From the NCBI GenBank assembly GCA_007134625.1, contig SLKL01000135.1, positions 1 through 6,343 on the forward strand: DNA of 6,343 nucleotides, given 5' to 3'. This document shows, piece after piece, positions 1 to 6,343 of this stretch. Source of the stretch: Saprospiraceae bacterium. Lineage in GTDB: Bacteria; Bacteroidota; Bacteroidia; Chitinophagales; Saprospiraceae. Under the pieces are notes generated by a model, which worked only from the letters and a program-made list of their open reading frames with translations, was not told the DNA's origin and searched no databases. A program made the position numbers and the translations under genes. Positions within the stretch are counted from its first letter, which is position 1. Every line of letters starts with the position of its first letter.

Positions 1-2
1 CT

Positions 3-1550
3 TGCAAAAGTGGGTTTGTTATTGTTATTACAAGTGAGGAAGAACCGGAGTATATACCTACTATTGATACAATCATTGAAGGCGACCGACAATTAGTTTT
101 AAAATGGAACACTACCGGAAGCATTCACAATATGAGCGGATTTTTAATTGAGAGATCAGATGATGGTGGAACTACTTTCCATAGTGTGGTTGACAATCCT
201 TATGTTAGTCTTTTGGATAAAATCGATGATTCATGGGCACTACGGTTTTACACTTATCATGACTCTATCCCGCAAAATGGAAATTGGTATATTTATAGAA
301 TCGCAGGAATAGATCCTTTTGGTGAACTAACCGAGTGGTCTGAAGGGTACGTTGCTAAGGGTAAGGAGCCCAGAACTATATCTCGCCCATCAGCCTCAGT
401 TACAGAAACAGGAACAGGGGGGGTAATTATCAACTGGGAAATGGAAAACGAAGAGCATGTTACAGGCTATGCCATTTCCCACGCAATAATTCAAGAAGGT
501 CCTTATGATTGGCTTGTTGATGAATTAATTCCAGTTGGGACTAGTGAATTCATTCATGAAGAGCCAAATCTCCTGACTATGAATTATTACATTGTATATG
601 CATTTCGGGATGATGGAGTTTACGAGCAGTCTATGCCACAGGCCATTAATATTATTGACACTTTCCCGCCGGCTGCTCCCACCGGTCTGGAGGGATTTGT
701 AGATAGCACAGGCATTGTTTATGTAAGCTGGAATCTAGGCCCCGAGGAAGACCTATATGGTTATCACGTTTATGTAAATAATCAGGTCGAAGAAGTGCCT
801 AGCAGAATGACTCCTCAATTACTTTATGATACAGTTTATCAGCATCAGGTTACTCTACAGACTTTTAACCGAATGGTGGTGGTAAGAGTAGCAGCAATGG
901 ACATGGCATTAAATGTCTCAGAGCTTTCTGAACCCTTAATTCTCTATAGACCCGACACCATTCCTCCGGTGTCTCCGGTGATTAACGCTTTTGAAATAAG
1001 AGATGATGGGATATTTATCAATTGGATAGCAAGTACCAGTCTCGATGTCGACTACCACCAAATTTTTAGAAAAGAAACAGGCGATGAGGAGTGGAATCTC
1101 CTTCAAAGACTTACACCTGAAGACGTAGAAAATCAGTTTTTGGATACAGATGTAATTCACCACACTAGTTATGATTATAAGTTCGTCGCTTTTGATGAAT
1201 CCGGACTTCGATCAGAACCCGCTACCCTATTTGGCTTGAGGGCGTTTACCAGAATTCCATTAAGTACGATAATTAATTTCTCCATTGCTCAAAACGGCGA
1301 CCAAAATGGTATTATTCTCGATTGGGAATGGCCCCATGAGGAGGAAGTCCGGACTTTTGCTATATACAGACAGGTGGACGATCATCCTTTTAGATTAATC
1401 CGAAGAGTGAGCGGAAGCGAAAACTCATTTACTGATGTACTCTATCCTGAGGGCGAGCAATACAGATATCAGATTCATGTAGAATTAAAAAATAAAAGAC
1501 CGGTTGACTTGAGCGACATAGTTGAGTTGACTTTAGCCGGGTCTGATTAA
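3..1550 (+). CDS. Multi-FN3-domain extracytoplasmic protein, 5'-truncated
   Basis: The reading frame is open from the first complete codon in the window with no stop, so the gene begins upstream. The ATG at 132 is internal: the 43 codons before it already form FN3-like sequence (QLVLKWN at visible residues 30-36). The 515 visible residues divide into about five fibronectin type III-like modules, at roughly 1-120, 123-217, 219-317, 318-415 and 419-515. Each has a beta-strand pattern around a core Trp (LKWN, INWEM, VSWNL, INWIAS, LDWEW), followed by a GY/FxIY strand and a Y-x-V/I-x-A strand. Two module joints carry the typical linker DTFPPAAP (219-226) and DTIPPVSP (318-325). Such modules act as binding or spacer units in envelope or secreted proteins. 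No catalytic domain is visible, and the protein ends at LAGSD without a T9SS sorting domain or a membrane anchor. Any signal peptide and enzymatic domain must lie upstream. Domain class is confident; function is unknown. Confidence 0.85.
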   Translation, partial: CKSGFVIVITSEEEPEYIPTIDTIIEGDRQLVLKWNTTGSIHNMSGFLIERSDDGGTTFHSVVDNPYVSLLDKIDDSWALRFYTYHDSIPQNGNWYIYRIAGIDPFGELTEWSEGYVAKGKEPRTISRPSASVTETGTGGVIINWEMENEEHVTGYAISHAIIQEGPYDWLVDELIPVGTSEFIHEEPNLLTMNYYIVYAFRDDGVYEQSMPQAINIIDTFPPAAPTGLEGFVDSTGIVYVSWNLGPEEDLYGYHVYVNNQVEEVPSRMTPQLLYDTVYQHQVTLQTFNRMVVVRVAAMDMALNVSELSEPLILYRPDTIPPVSPVINAFEIRDDGIFINWIASTSLDVDYHQIFRKETGDEEWNLLQRLTPEDVENQFLDTDVIHHTSYDYKFVAFDESGLRSEPATLFGLRAFTRIPLSTIINFSIAQNGDQNGIILDWEWPHEEEVRTFAIYRQVDDHPFRLIRRVSGSENSFTDVLYPEGEQYRYQIHVELKNKRPVDLSDIVELTLAGSD

Positions 1551-1564
1551 TATTTATAACTTTG
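1532..1564 (+). promoter_or_regulatory. Candidate Bacteroidota promoter for the kinase-regulator operon
   Basis: TAACTTTG at 1557-1564 matches the Bacteroidota primary-sigma -7 consensus TAnnTTTG exactly. It lies just after the FN3 gene stop codon. The -33 element is imperfect: TTTA at 1532-1535 instead of TTTG, with a 21-base spacer. Transcription would begin near 1570, giving a leader of about 140 nt before the kinase ATG. A near copy, TAACTTTA (1587-1594), sits 30 bp downstream. The motif match is direct; promoter activity is inferred, and an 8-bp match with four free or AT-rich positions can occur by chance in this DNA. Confidence 0.4.
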
Positions 1565-1640
1565 ACGGAAAAAAATGTATGCATGATAACTTTAAAGATC
1601 AATCGAAATCTGAGCTATATGTAGTAAAAACTAATTATAG

Positions 1641-1673
1641 AGGAAGAAACCACCTTCCTGTTTTGATTTTTTT
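1641..1673 (+). terminator. Hairpin plus T run between the FN3 gene and the kinase gene
   Basis: AGGAAG (1641-1646) and CTTCCT (1654-1659) form a perfect 6-bp stem around a 7-nt loop. GTTTTGA follows, then seven Ts at 1667-1673. This resembles a weak intrinsic terminator for the FN3 gene on the + strand. The T run starts eight bases after the stem rather than directly at it, which lowers its expected strength. If the promoter at 1557-1564 is real, the hairpin lies inside the kinase leader and could instead act as an attenuator. Confidence 0.35.
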
Positions 1674-1712
1674 AAAGAATATAGGCATCACGGATTTTGT
1701 AATAAAAAGCTG

Positions 1713-4700
1713 ATGACATTATTTCAAGAATATAAAACGGGTCGTTGGCTAAGAGAAAGAATATTTTTAGTCTTAATTGCCTTGCCATTATTCAGTTCAA
1801 ACTCCTATTCACAAGAATACTGGAGATTTGATCAACTATCCTTTAAGGATGGCTTGGGTGGTGATTGGTATTTCCATATTGCGGAGGATTCACTGGGTTT
1901 TATCTGGATGGCAAGCCATACCGGTCTGACAAGGTACGATGGTAGAACGGCAAAACACTACTCCAATGAGCCCAATGACTCCCTAAGCCTTGGGGAAAAT
2001 CAGGTTTTTCGGCTATTTGTAAACGGTCCAAATGAAATCTGGTGCTCCACTCTAGGAGGTGGTTTAAGCATTTTGAATCCACAGACGGGAGAATTCGATA
2101 ATTTAAACCCAAAGACAAGTAATTGGCCTGTTCCAAGAATGGGACAAGTCATCAAAAAATCAGAAAATTTATATTACTTCATCAGGGGTGGACATGAAAA
2201 TTCGATAAATGAAGTGACCATAGTAAATGATTCCATGAATTTTCGTGAATTCCCAATTGAAGGAATTACAGAAAACCTGCATTTCAGAGACAATAAAGTA
2301 AGGTATTTTTTTGAAGACCCGAAAGATGACAACTTGCTTTGGGTTATCGGAAATTTCAGAATCTACAGCTTTGATATAGCTAAGGAAAACTTAGAAGTAT
2401 TTTATGAGTTTGATTTCCTTCTCGATAAAGGCATCCAGTTTGATCTGATACCGGCAGCAGAATGGATGGATGAGGATCATCTAATGTTATCCATTCAGCA
2501 TTTCGGGGTTTTTAAATTTTCAGTAAGAACCGGAAAATATGAAAAGCTATTTCTACACGAACACGTATTGCCACACCATGCTCGATTTATAAGAAAATTG
2601 CGTGATGGAGCGTTTTTGATTAGTTACTCAAATGGAAAACTTCTGCACTACGATCATGCCACGAATACCAAGAAAAAAATTAAGATTCAATATCCGTTTG
2701 ATTCTACCCCATACAGTGAATTTATCTATGAAGCTCAGAATGGGGATATTTATCTAGCTACTAATGGCACCGGAGTTTACAGGTTAAACAAACACTTCCA
2801 TAAGATTTCAGTAATAGACAGGGAAGATCCCACTAAACCCAATTATGGTAGTTCCTTTTCCAGATCATTCCATTTACCTGACACCAACTTTATTTTATTC
2901 TCAAGCTTCAGAGTGGATTCTCTTTTCTTGGTCAACACCATCAATCAGTACATCAACATTGTTTCCGGCTCTGTAATTGAAGGGATCTTCTGGGGAAATT
3001 TTATTGGAAAAGGAAATGGAAATATACTGACTCACAATGGTAAATCAATATTCAGGTTTTCCGGAAAAGATTTTTCATTAATGAATTATCCCATTGAGGG
3101 AATAGACACATTGTATAATGATGACCGCCATATAAAATTTATCGAATTTGATGAGAATGGAAAACTATGGGTTTTGGGAAATACCTTTATCCGAATCTAT
3201 AATGGTCAAAAACTGGAGGCAGAATATCAATTAATTTTTAAAAATGGGGAAAAGTTTGATAATTATCACAATTATGTCCGCTTGGAAAACCAGGTCATTT
3301 TTACTCGATTGGATAACCACTTCTTTTCTTTTGATTTGGACAGGAAATATATTGTTGAGTTAAAAGACAATATAGCTAATCAACCATACAGTGATTTTTA
3401 TTTGAGAACGCCAATAAAAATTGACTCTACCATTTACATCGGTTGTCACCTTAACGGGGTCTGGAAAACTAGGATAACTACTGACAGTATCATTTTCCAA
3501 AGTGTCCTCCGGGCGCCTGAATATTTGATCTCCAATAATGTTTATGCGCTAAGCAAGCAAAATGATTTTCTATGGATAAAAACTGGGCTTGGCATGCAAA
3601 GGTTTGACCCCCGAACCAAGAAGTCTATAAAAATTGATTTTCGTCATGCTTTGCCACAATTATACATGGACAGAAAGCTTGATATTCGAGAAAACGGTGA
3701 TTTTTCATTACCGCTCGCCAGATATCTTTACCATGGCAACCTTCATAAAATCATCCCTCAGAAGGTAAGAGCAGAGGCTTTTTTAACCGGGGTTAATGTA
3801 GATAATAGAGCAATAACCAAAGGGTGGATTTCTCTTGATGAATTACCAATCCATCTGAATCACAAAAACAAAATCCTTGAGCTTAGTTGGAGTATTTTAA
3901 ATGCATCACCGGATTACAGTTATCAACTATATTATAAGATGGAGGGCTTCGATGCTGACTGGCGAGAGTTAAACCCTCAAGAAGACTTCAATGCAACTTA
4001 TACCAACCTTTCTGAAGGTAAATATAACTTTATATTAAAATGTCACCCATTAGTAAATCAGCAACCTTTTGAATTACTCAATATCCCCATTATTATTAAA
4101 CCCCCGTATTGGAGAACCTGGTGGTTTAGGATTTTGCTCAGTGCTGCTATTTTCGGTATCGTTTTCAGCCTATACAAATGGAGAATTAATACCATCAAAA
4201 AAGAGGAAAGGCTAAAACGGGAATTCAATGAAAAAATAGCTCAATTGGAATTGAGCCAATTGCGATCTCAGATGAACCCTCACTTTATGTTCAATTGTCT
4301 GAACTCCATTAAACTCTATATCCTTAAAAATGAGAAGGAGCTGGCAGCAGAATATCTCTCCAGTTTTTCTCAATTGGTTAGAGACATACTTAACTATTCT
4401 TCTCTGGATTTTATACCGCTTTGGGACGAGATTCGCACATTGAAAACTTATATTGAATTAGAAAAAATGCGTTTTTCTAAGGAATTTGATTTTGAATTAG
4501 ATATTGACCCTCAAATAGACCTTACACACACTTCAGTTCCGCCAATGCTCCTTCAACCGTTTATCGAAAATGCCATCTGGCATGGGTTGATGCATAAAGA
4601 TGGAGAAAGGAAATTGAATGTGGGATTTTTTATAGTTGAAGAAAAACTCAAGGTAGAAATTACAGACAATGGTATAGGCAGAGAAAAAGCAGCTCAAATC

Positions 4701-4868
4701 AGGTCAAAGTCGGCAGCTAAAAAATCGCATGGAATTAGTATTACTCAATCTCGATTAAGTCAATTCAAAGGAATATATGATCTTGAAATAATTGACTTGA
4801 AAACAGAACACGGATTCCCGGCAGGTACTAAAGTAATAATTGATATCCCTCATAAAACAATGGACTAA
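1713..4868 (+). CDS. Reg_prop/Y_Y_Y sensor histidine kinase, LytS type
   Basis: This is a membrane sensor kinase of 1051 residues. A signal peptide spans about 1-33: basic n-region to R16, core IFLVLIALPLF, probable cleavage after SYS. A periplasmic beta-propeller of Reg_prop type follows to about residue 700. Its first blades are textbook (DSLGFIWMASHTGLTRYDG near 59-77, then GPNEIWCSTLGGGLSILNP); later blades are diverged, e.g. NGKLWVLG and NDFLWIKTGLG. A Y_Y_Y domain (about 716-796, with MEGFDADWREL) ends at PPYWRTWW before one transmembrane helix (about 804-821). A coiled linker leads into the His_kinase core: NPHFMFNCLNSI with phospho-acceptor His857, then an ATPase domain with QPFIENAIWHG (Asn953) and DNGIG (Asp985). 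The C-terminus is catalytic, with no receiver or HTH, so this is not a hybrid HTCS protein. It should phosphorylate the regulator encoded 3 bp downstream. The ATG at 1713 is the only upstream one that keeps the signal peptide; no Shine-Dalgarno is seen. The ligand is unknown. Confidence 0.93.
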   Translation: MTLFQEYKTGRWLRERIFLVLIALPLFSSNSYSQEYWRFDQLSFKDGLGGDWYFHIAEDSLGFIWMASHTGLTRYDGRTAKHYSNEPNDSLSLGENQVFRLFVNGPNEIWCSTLGGGLSILNPQTGEFDNLNPKTSNWPVPRMGQVIKKSENLYYFIRGGHENSINEVTIVNDSMNFREFPIEGITENLHFRDNKVRYFFEDPKDDNLLWVIGNFRIYSFDIAKENLEVFYEFDFLLDKGIQFDLIPAAEWMDEDHLMLSIQHFGVFKFSVRTGKYEKLFLHEHVLPHHARFIRKLRDGAFLISYSNGKLLHYDHATNTKKKIKIQYPFDSTPYSEFIYEAQNGDIYLATNGTGVYRLNKHFHKISVIDREDPTKPNYGSSFSRSFHLPDTNFILFSSFRVDSLFLVNTINQYINIVSGSVIEGIFWGNFIGKGNGNILTHNGKSIFRFSGKDFSLMNYPIEGIDTLYNDDRHIKFIEFDENGKLWVLGNTFIRIYNGQKLEAEYQLIFKNGEKFDNYHNYVRLENQVIFTRLDNHFFSFDLDRKYIVELKDNIANQPYSDFYLRTPIKIDSTIYIGCHLNGVWKTRITTDSIIFQSVLRAPEYLISNNVYALSKQNDFLWIKTGLGMQRFDPRTKKSIKIDFRHALPQLYMDRKLDIRENGDFSLPLARYLYHGNLHKIIPQKVRAEAFLTGVNVDNRAITKGWISLDELPIHLNHKNKILELSWSILNASPDYSYQLYYKMEGFDADWRELNPQEDFNATYTNLSEGKYNFILKCHPLVNQQPFELLNIPIIIKPPYWRTWWFRILLSAAIFGIVFSLYKWRINTIKKEERLKREFNEKIAQLELSQLRSQMNPHFMFNCLNSIKLYILKNEKELAAEYLSSFSQLVRDILNYSSLDFIPLWDEIRTLKTYIELEKMRFSKEFDFELDIDPQIDLTHTSVPPMLLQPFIENAIWHGLMHKDGERKLNVGFFIVEEKLKVEITDNGIGREKAAQIRSKSAAKKSHGISITQSRLSQFKGIYDLEIIDLKTEHGFPAGTKVIIDIPHKTMD

Positions 4869-4871
4869 GCT

Positions 4872-5624
4872 ATGGAAAAAATAAAATCAATCCTTATCGA
4901 TGATGAAATTGCATGCACTGAAGCCCTAAAAATTGAGCTGGAGATGTATTGCCCGCAAATTGAAATAATTGCCTCGTGCAATACCGCAGAAGATGGTTTA
5001 GCTAAAATTGTGGCATTAAAACCGGATCTCGTTTTCCTGGACATTGAAATGCCATGGATGAATGGATTCGAGTTGTTAAGACAACTCAACCAAATTAATT
5101 TTGAAGTCATTTTTATTACTGCCTACGATCAGTTTGCCTTAAAGGCTTTTGAATTCAGTGCAGTTGACTATCTGCTCAAACCCATCAGAAAGCAAGAGCT
5201 CATATCTGCTGTTCAAAAAGTAGAGCAAAGAAGATCCAAATCTTTTTCTACAGAACATATTGAGGCAATGCTAAGTAACATTAACTTCCTGGCAAAAGAC
5301 TTCTCCAGCATAGCCGTTCCAACCGGAGAAGGATTAGAATTTATCCCAGTTGAAGAAATCATATATTGCGAAGCTGACAACAATTACACCTTTATTCACA
5401 AAAGTTGTGGTAATTCAATCCTGCTATCAAAAACATTAAAGGAAGTAGAAGGTATGTTATCCAATCACTCATTTTTTCGGATTCATCAATCTTTCCTCAT
5501 CAATATGAAACACCTCAGGAGGTATATCAGAGGACAAGGCGGGTTTGTTGTTATGAGTAATAAAAAAGAGTTGCCGGTTTCAAGGTCTAAGAAAGAGGAT
5601 TTAATGGATTCGTTTAAAGGTTGA
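4872..5624 (+). CDS. LytTR-family response regulator
   Basis: This is a 250-residue transcription factor of the LytR/AlgR class, of usual length. The receiver domain (about 4-120) has the acidic pair Asp10-Asp11, phospho-acceptor Asp57 in FLDIEMPWMNG, Thr83 in FITAYD, and Lys103 in YLLKPI, so the whole phosphorylation site is intact. A short linker (about 121-145) leads to a LytTR DNA-binding domain (about 148-248) with the family signatures EEIIYCEADNNYT, FFRIHQSFLINMKHL and LPVSRSKK. The gene starts three bases after the kinase stop (TAAGCTATG), so the two are surely co-transcribed, and the kinase is the obvious phosphodonor. No Shine-Dalgarno precedes the start; translational coupling is likely. 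Targets cannot be read from this window, and I saw no convincing pair of LytTR direct repeats in the gap upstream of the kinase gene. Confidence 0.95.
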   Translation: MEKIKSILIDDEIACTEALKIELEMYCPQIEIIASCNTAEDGLAKIVALKPDLVFLDIEMPWMNGFELLRQLNQINFEVIFITAYDQFALKAFEFSAVDYLLKPIRKQELISAVQKVEQRRSKSFSTEHIEAMLSNINFLAKDFSSIAVPTGEGLEFIPVEEIIYCEADNNYTFIHKSCGNSILLSKTLKEVEGMLSNHSFFRIHQSFLINMKHLRRYIRGQGGFVVMSNKKELPVSRSKKEDLMDSFKG

Positions 5625-5646
5625 GTTTGGAGGCGGGGAGTAAGCT

Positions 5647-5748
5647 ATGAAGGCATTAACTGTTTTCTTGTTGGGTTTGTGTTGCAAATGTGTTGCGAAA
5701 AAAACGGGTTACAACTTTAAAAGTCATAACCCGCTGATTATCAAGTGA
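5647..5748 (+). CDS. Doubtful 33-residue ORF after the regulator gene
   Basis: The ORF begins 22 bp after the regulator stop. The ATG is preceded by a purine-rich stretch (GGAGGCGGGGAG, 5629-5640), unusual here because the other starts show no Shine-Dalgarno. The product would have a short hydrophobic N-terminus (MKALTVFLLGLCCKC) and a basic C-terminal half, with no proper lipobox. Its second half runs through the left-pointing terminator, and its TGA overlaps the 3' end of the antisense tRNA gene, so much of the sequence is constrained by other elements. It is probably chance, but the start context is notable. Confidence 0.13.
   Translation: MKALTVFLLGLCCKCVAKKTGYNFKSHNPLIIK
5698..5733 (-). 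terminator. Intrinsic terminator of the tRNA-Arg gene
   Basis: On the minus strand a 7-bp stem, CGGGTTA/TAACCCG (5727-5733 with 5705-5711), continues after a 2x2 internal mismatch into a further 4-bp stem (5721-5724 with 5714-5717) closed by a 3-nt loop. Seven Ts follow at once (A7 at 5698-5704 on the + strand). It starts 12 bases past the tRNA 3' end. The + strand side has no T run, so it should not terminate the regulator operon efficiently, although convergent transcripts would cross it. Confidence 0.85.
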
Positions 5749-5819
5749 CTCCGGGAGGATTCGAACCTCCGACCTACTGATTAGAAGTCAGTTGCTCTAT
5801 CCAGCTGAGCTACGGAGCC
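5746..5819 (-). tRNA. tRNA-Arg (anticodon UCU)
   Basis: The 74-nt minus-strand sequence folds as a full cloverleaf. The acceptor stem is GGCTCCG with CGGAGTC (7 bp, one G-U at pair 2); the D stem is GCTC/GAGC with a 9-nt loop; the anticodon stem is ACTGA/TCAGT with loop CTTCTAA; the variable loop is AGGTC; the T stem is GGAGG/CCTCC with loop TTCGAAT; and the discriminator is A. The anticodon TCT (complement of 5773-5775) reads AGA, and AGG by wobble, as arginine. The 3' CCA is not encoded (CTT follows the discriminator), so a CCA-adding enzyme must supply it. The gene has its own promoter and terminator, so it appears to be a single-gene unit pointing against the kinase-regulator operon. Confidence 0.97.
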
Positions 5820-5830
5820 AAAAGGGAATG

Positions 5831-5860
5831 CAAAAGTAATACTTTTCTTTAAATCCCAAA
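5831..5860 (-). promoter_or_regulatory. Promoter of the tRNA-Arg gene
   Basis: Read on the minus strand, TTTG (5860-5857) and TACTTTTG (5838-5831) are separated by 18 bases. They match both parts of the Bacteroidota primary-sigma promoter (TTTG at -33, TAnnTTTG at -7) without a mismatch. The -7 box ends 11 bases before the tRNA 5' end at 5819, so the transcript would carry only a few leader bases for RNase P to remove. Confidence 0.75.
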
Positions 5861-5870
5861 CAGACAACTT

Positions 5871-5892
5871 AATTTTTTTTGACTAAAAAATT
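5871..5892. repeat. AT-only inverted repeat upstream of the tRNA promoter
   Basis: AATTTTTT (5871-5878) and AAAAAATT (5885-5892) are perfect inverted copies around a 6-nt spacer. It lies between the T9SS cargo stop and the tRNA promoter, the only place a terminator for that cargo gene could sit within the window. A stem of A-U pairs alone would be weak, so it may equally be an A-tract upstream element for the tRNA promoter or simple low-complexity sequence. Confidence 0.25.
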
Positions 5893-5917
5893 GATCAAAT
5901 TATAATAAGGATACCCC

Positions 5918-6343
5918 CTATTTCCTAATCACCTTCAGTTCCCTTGAATGAATGCCATCTGAAACCCTCAAGATATAGATACCGGAGGGCAAATCACCCG
6001 TTTTCCATTGTATTGCTGTATCTCCTTTAAAGGTATTAAGCTCACCGGATTTAATTGGTCTTCCATTCATATCGAATAGTTGGTATGAATAATTAACGTC
6101 CATTTCATTTGAGGAAGGTACAATTCGCCAGCCAAAGTTTGATGAAAATGGATTAGCAGAAATTAACCGGATCTCAAAATCAGGTGCATCCAAACCACTT
6201 TTTACCCATAAATCATCGGACTCCTCCTCAAGTCGAATGCGAACAAAATTAGAAGAAAGTGAGTAGCAATCATTGGAAATAGCTGCCTGATGAATATCTT
6301 GACCACCACTTAACATCAAATTCCCTGTGTAGGAAATTCCATA
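5918..6343 (-). CDS. T9SS-secreted protein, C-terminal fragment with sorting domain
   Basis: The last 141 residues of a minus-strand gene are visible; the frame stays open to the window edge, so the start lies beyond 6343. A TTG at 6319 and an ATG at 6316 are internal codons. The final 80 or so residues form a type A T9SS sorting domain (Por_Secre_tail): ISANPF, then YQLFDMNGRPIKSGE, then LPSGIYILRVSDG and the basic end KVIRK. This signal sends the protein through the outer membrane by the PorSS machinery, after which it is normally removed and the cargo is attached to the surface or released. The preceding 60 residues (YGISYTGNLMLSGGQ, NDCYSLSSNFVRI) look like the end of an extracellular beta-rich module that I cannot name. 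Cargo function is unknown. Confidence 0.88.
   Translation of the reverse strand, partial: YGISYTGNLMLSGGQDIHQAAISNDCYSLSSNFVRIRLEEESDDLWVKSGLDAPDFEIRLISANPFSSNFGWRIVPSSNEMDVNYSYQLFDMNGRPIKSGELNTFKGDTAIQWKTGDLPSGIYILRVSDGIHSRELKVIRK

Noticed and set aside
132..134. ATG as the start of the FN3 gene
   Set aside because: The same frame is open to the left edge and encodes FN3-like sequence before this codon, so it is internal.
936..1163. 75-codon minus-strand ORF
   Set aside because: It lies wholly inside the FN3 gene, antisense, and has no recognisable domain; it is a shadow frame.
1900..2136. 78-codon minus-strand ORF
   Set aside because: It is antisense to the well-conserved first propeller blades of the kinase and shows no domain.
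4236..4261. Inverted repeat CTCAATT-GG-AATTGAG and a nearby second CAATTG
   Set aside because: It lies within the coiled linker of the kinase and is explained by codons for a Q-L-E-L-S-Q-L run; no T run follows.
4865..5110. 81-codon minus-strand ORF across the kinase-regulator junction
   Set aside because: It is antisense to the receiver domain; its openness follows from the codon use of the real gene.
5893..5900. TTGATCAA palindrome
   Set aside because: It is an 8-bp AT-rich palindrome that does not extend further; too short to call a site.
6317..6319. TTG as the start of the T9SS cargo gene
   Set aside because: The frame stays open to the window edge, and a sorting domain should follow a much longer cargo with a signal peptide.
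1..6343. Hidden defence, mobile or CRISPR system
   Set aside because: No transposase, integrase, reverse transcriptase, nuclease, regularly spaced repeat array or tRNA-flanking attachment duplication is visible on either strand.

Overview
The window comes from a member of the Bacteroidota (Bacteroidetes). The signs are: AT-rich DNA; a LytS-type kinase fused to a Reg_prop/Y_Y_Y periplasmic sensor; a LytTR response regulator; a secreted protein ending in a type IX secretion (T9SS) type A sorting domain; TAnnTTTG-type -7 promoter boxes; and almost no Shine-Dalgarno sequences. The sequence does not fix the class. A gliding or saprophytic Cytophagia, Saprospiria or Flavobacteriia lineage would fit.

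Layout. Positions 3-1550 (+) are the 3' part of a gene for an extracytoplasmic protein of at least five fibronectin type III-like modules; its start lies upstream of the window. A 162-bp gap (1551-1712) holds a candidate promoter and a small hairpin followed by a T run. Positions 1713-4868 (+) encode a 1051-residue sensor histidine kinase. Three bases later, 4872-5624 (+) encodes its 250-residue LytTR response regulator. The next 121 bp hold a doubtful 33-codon ORF (5647-5748, +) and a strong intrinsic terminator pointing left. That terminator serves a tRNA-Arg(UCU) gene at 5746-5819 (-), which has its own promoter at 5831-5860. Positions 5918-6343 (-) are the 3' end of a gene for a T9SS-exported protein that runs off the right edge.

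How the genes work together. The kinase and regulator form a two-gene operon and a textbook phosphorelay. A periplasmic propeller plus Y_Y_Y stalk would sense an unknown ligand, a single membrane helix would carry the signal, His857 would be phosphorylated, and Asp57 of the LytTR regulator would receive the phosphate. The FN3 protein may share function with the sensor because it lies just upstream in the same direction, but the hairpin between them suggests a separate transcript. The tRNA and the T9SS cargo gene look unrelated to this system.

I see no CRISPR array, insertion sequence, integrase or attachment site. No stretch over 300 bp lacks a gene. The gene content looks ordinary for the phylum. 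The items most worth a second look are the leader of the kinase operon, the unidentified sensor ligand, and the small ORF whose start context copies that of the regulator.
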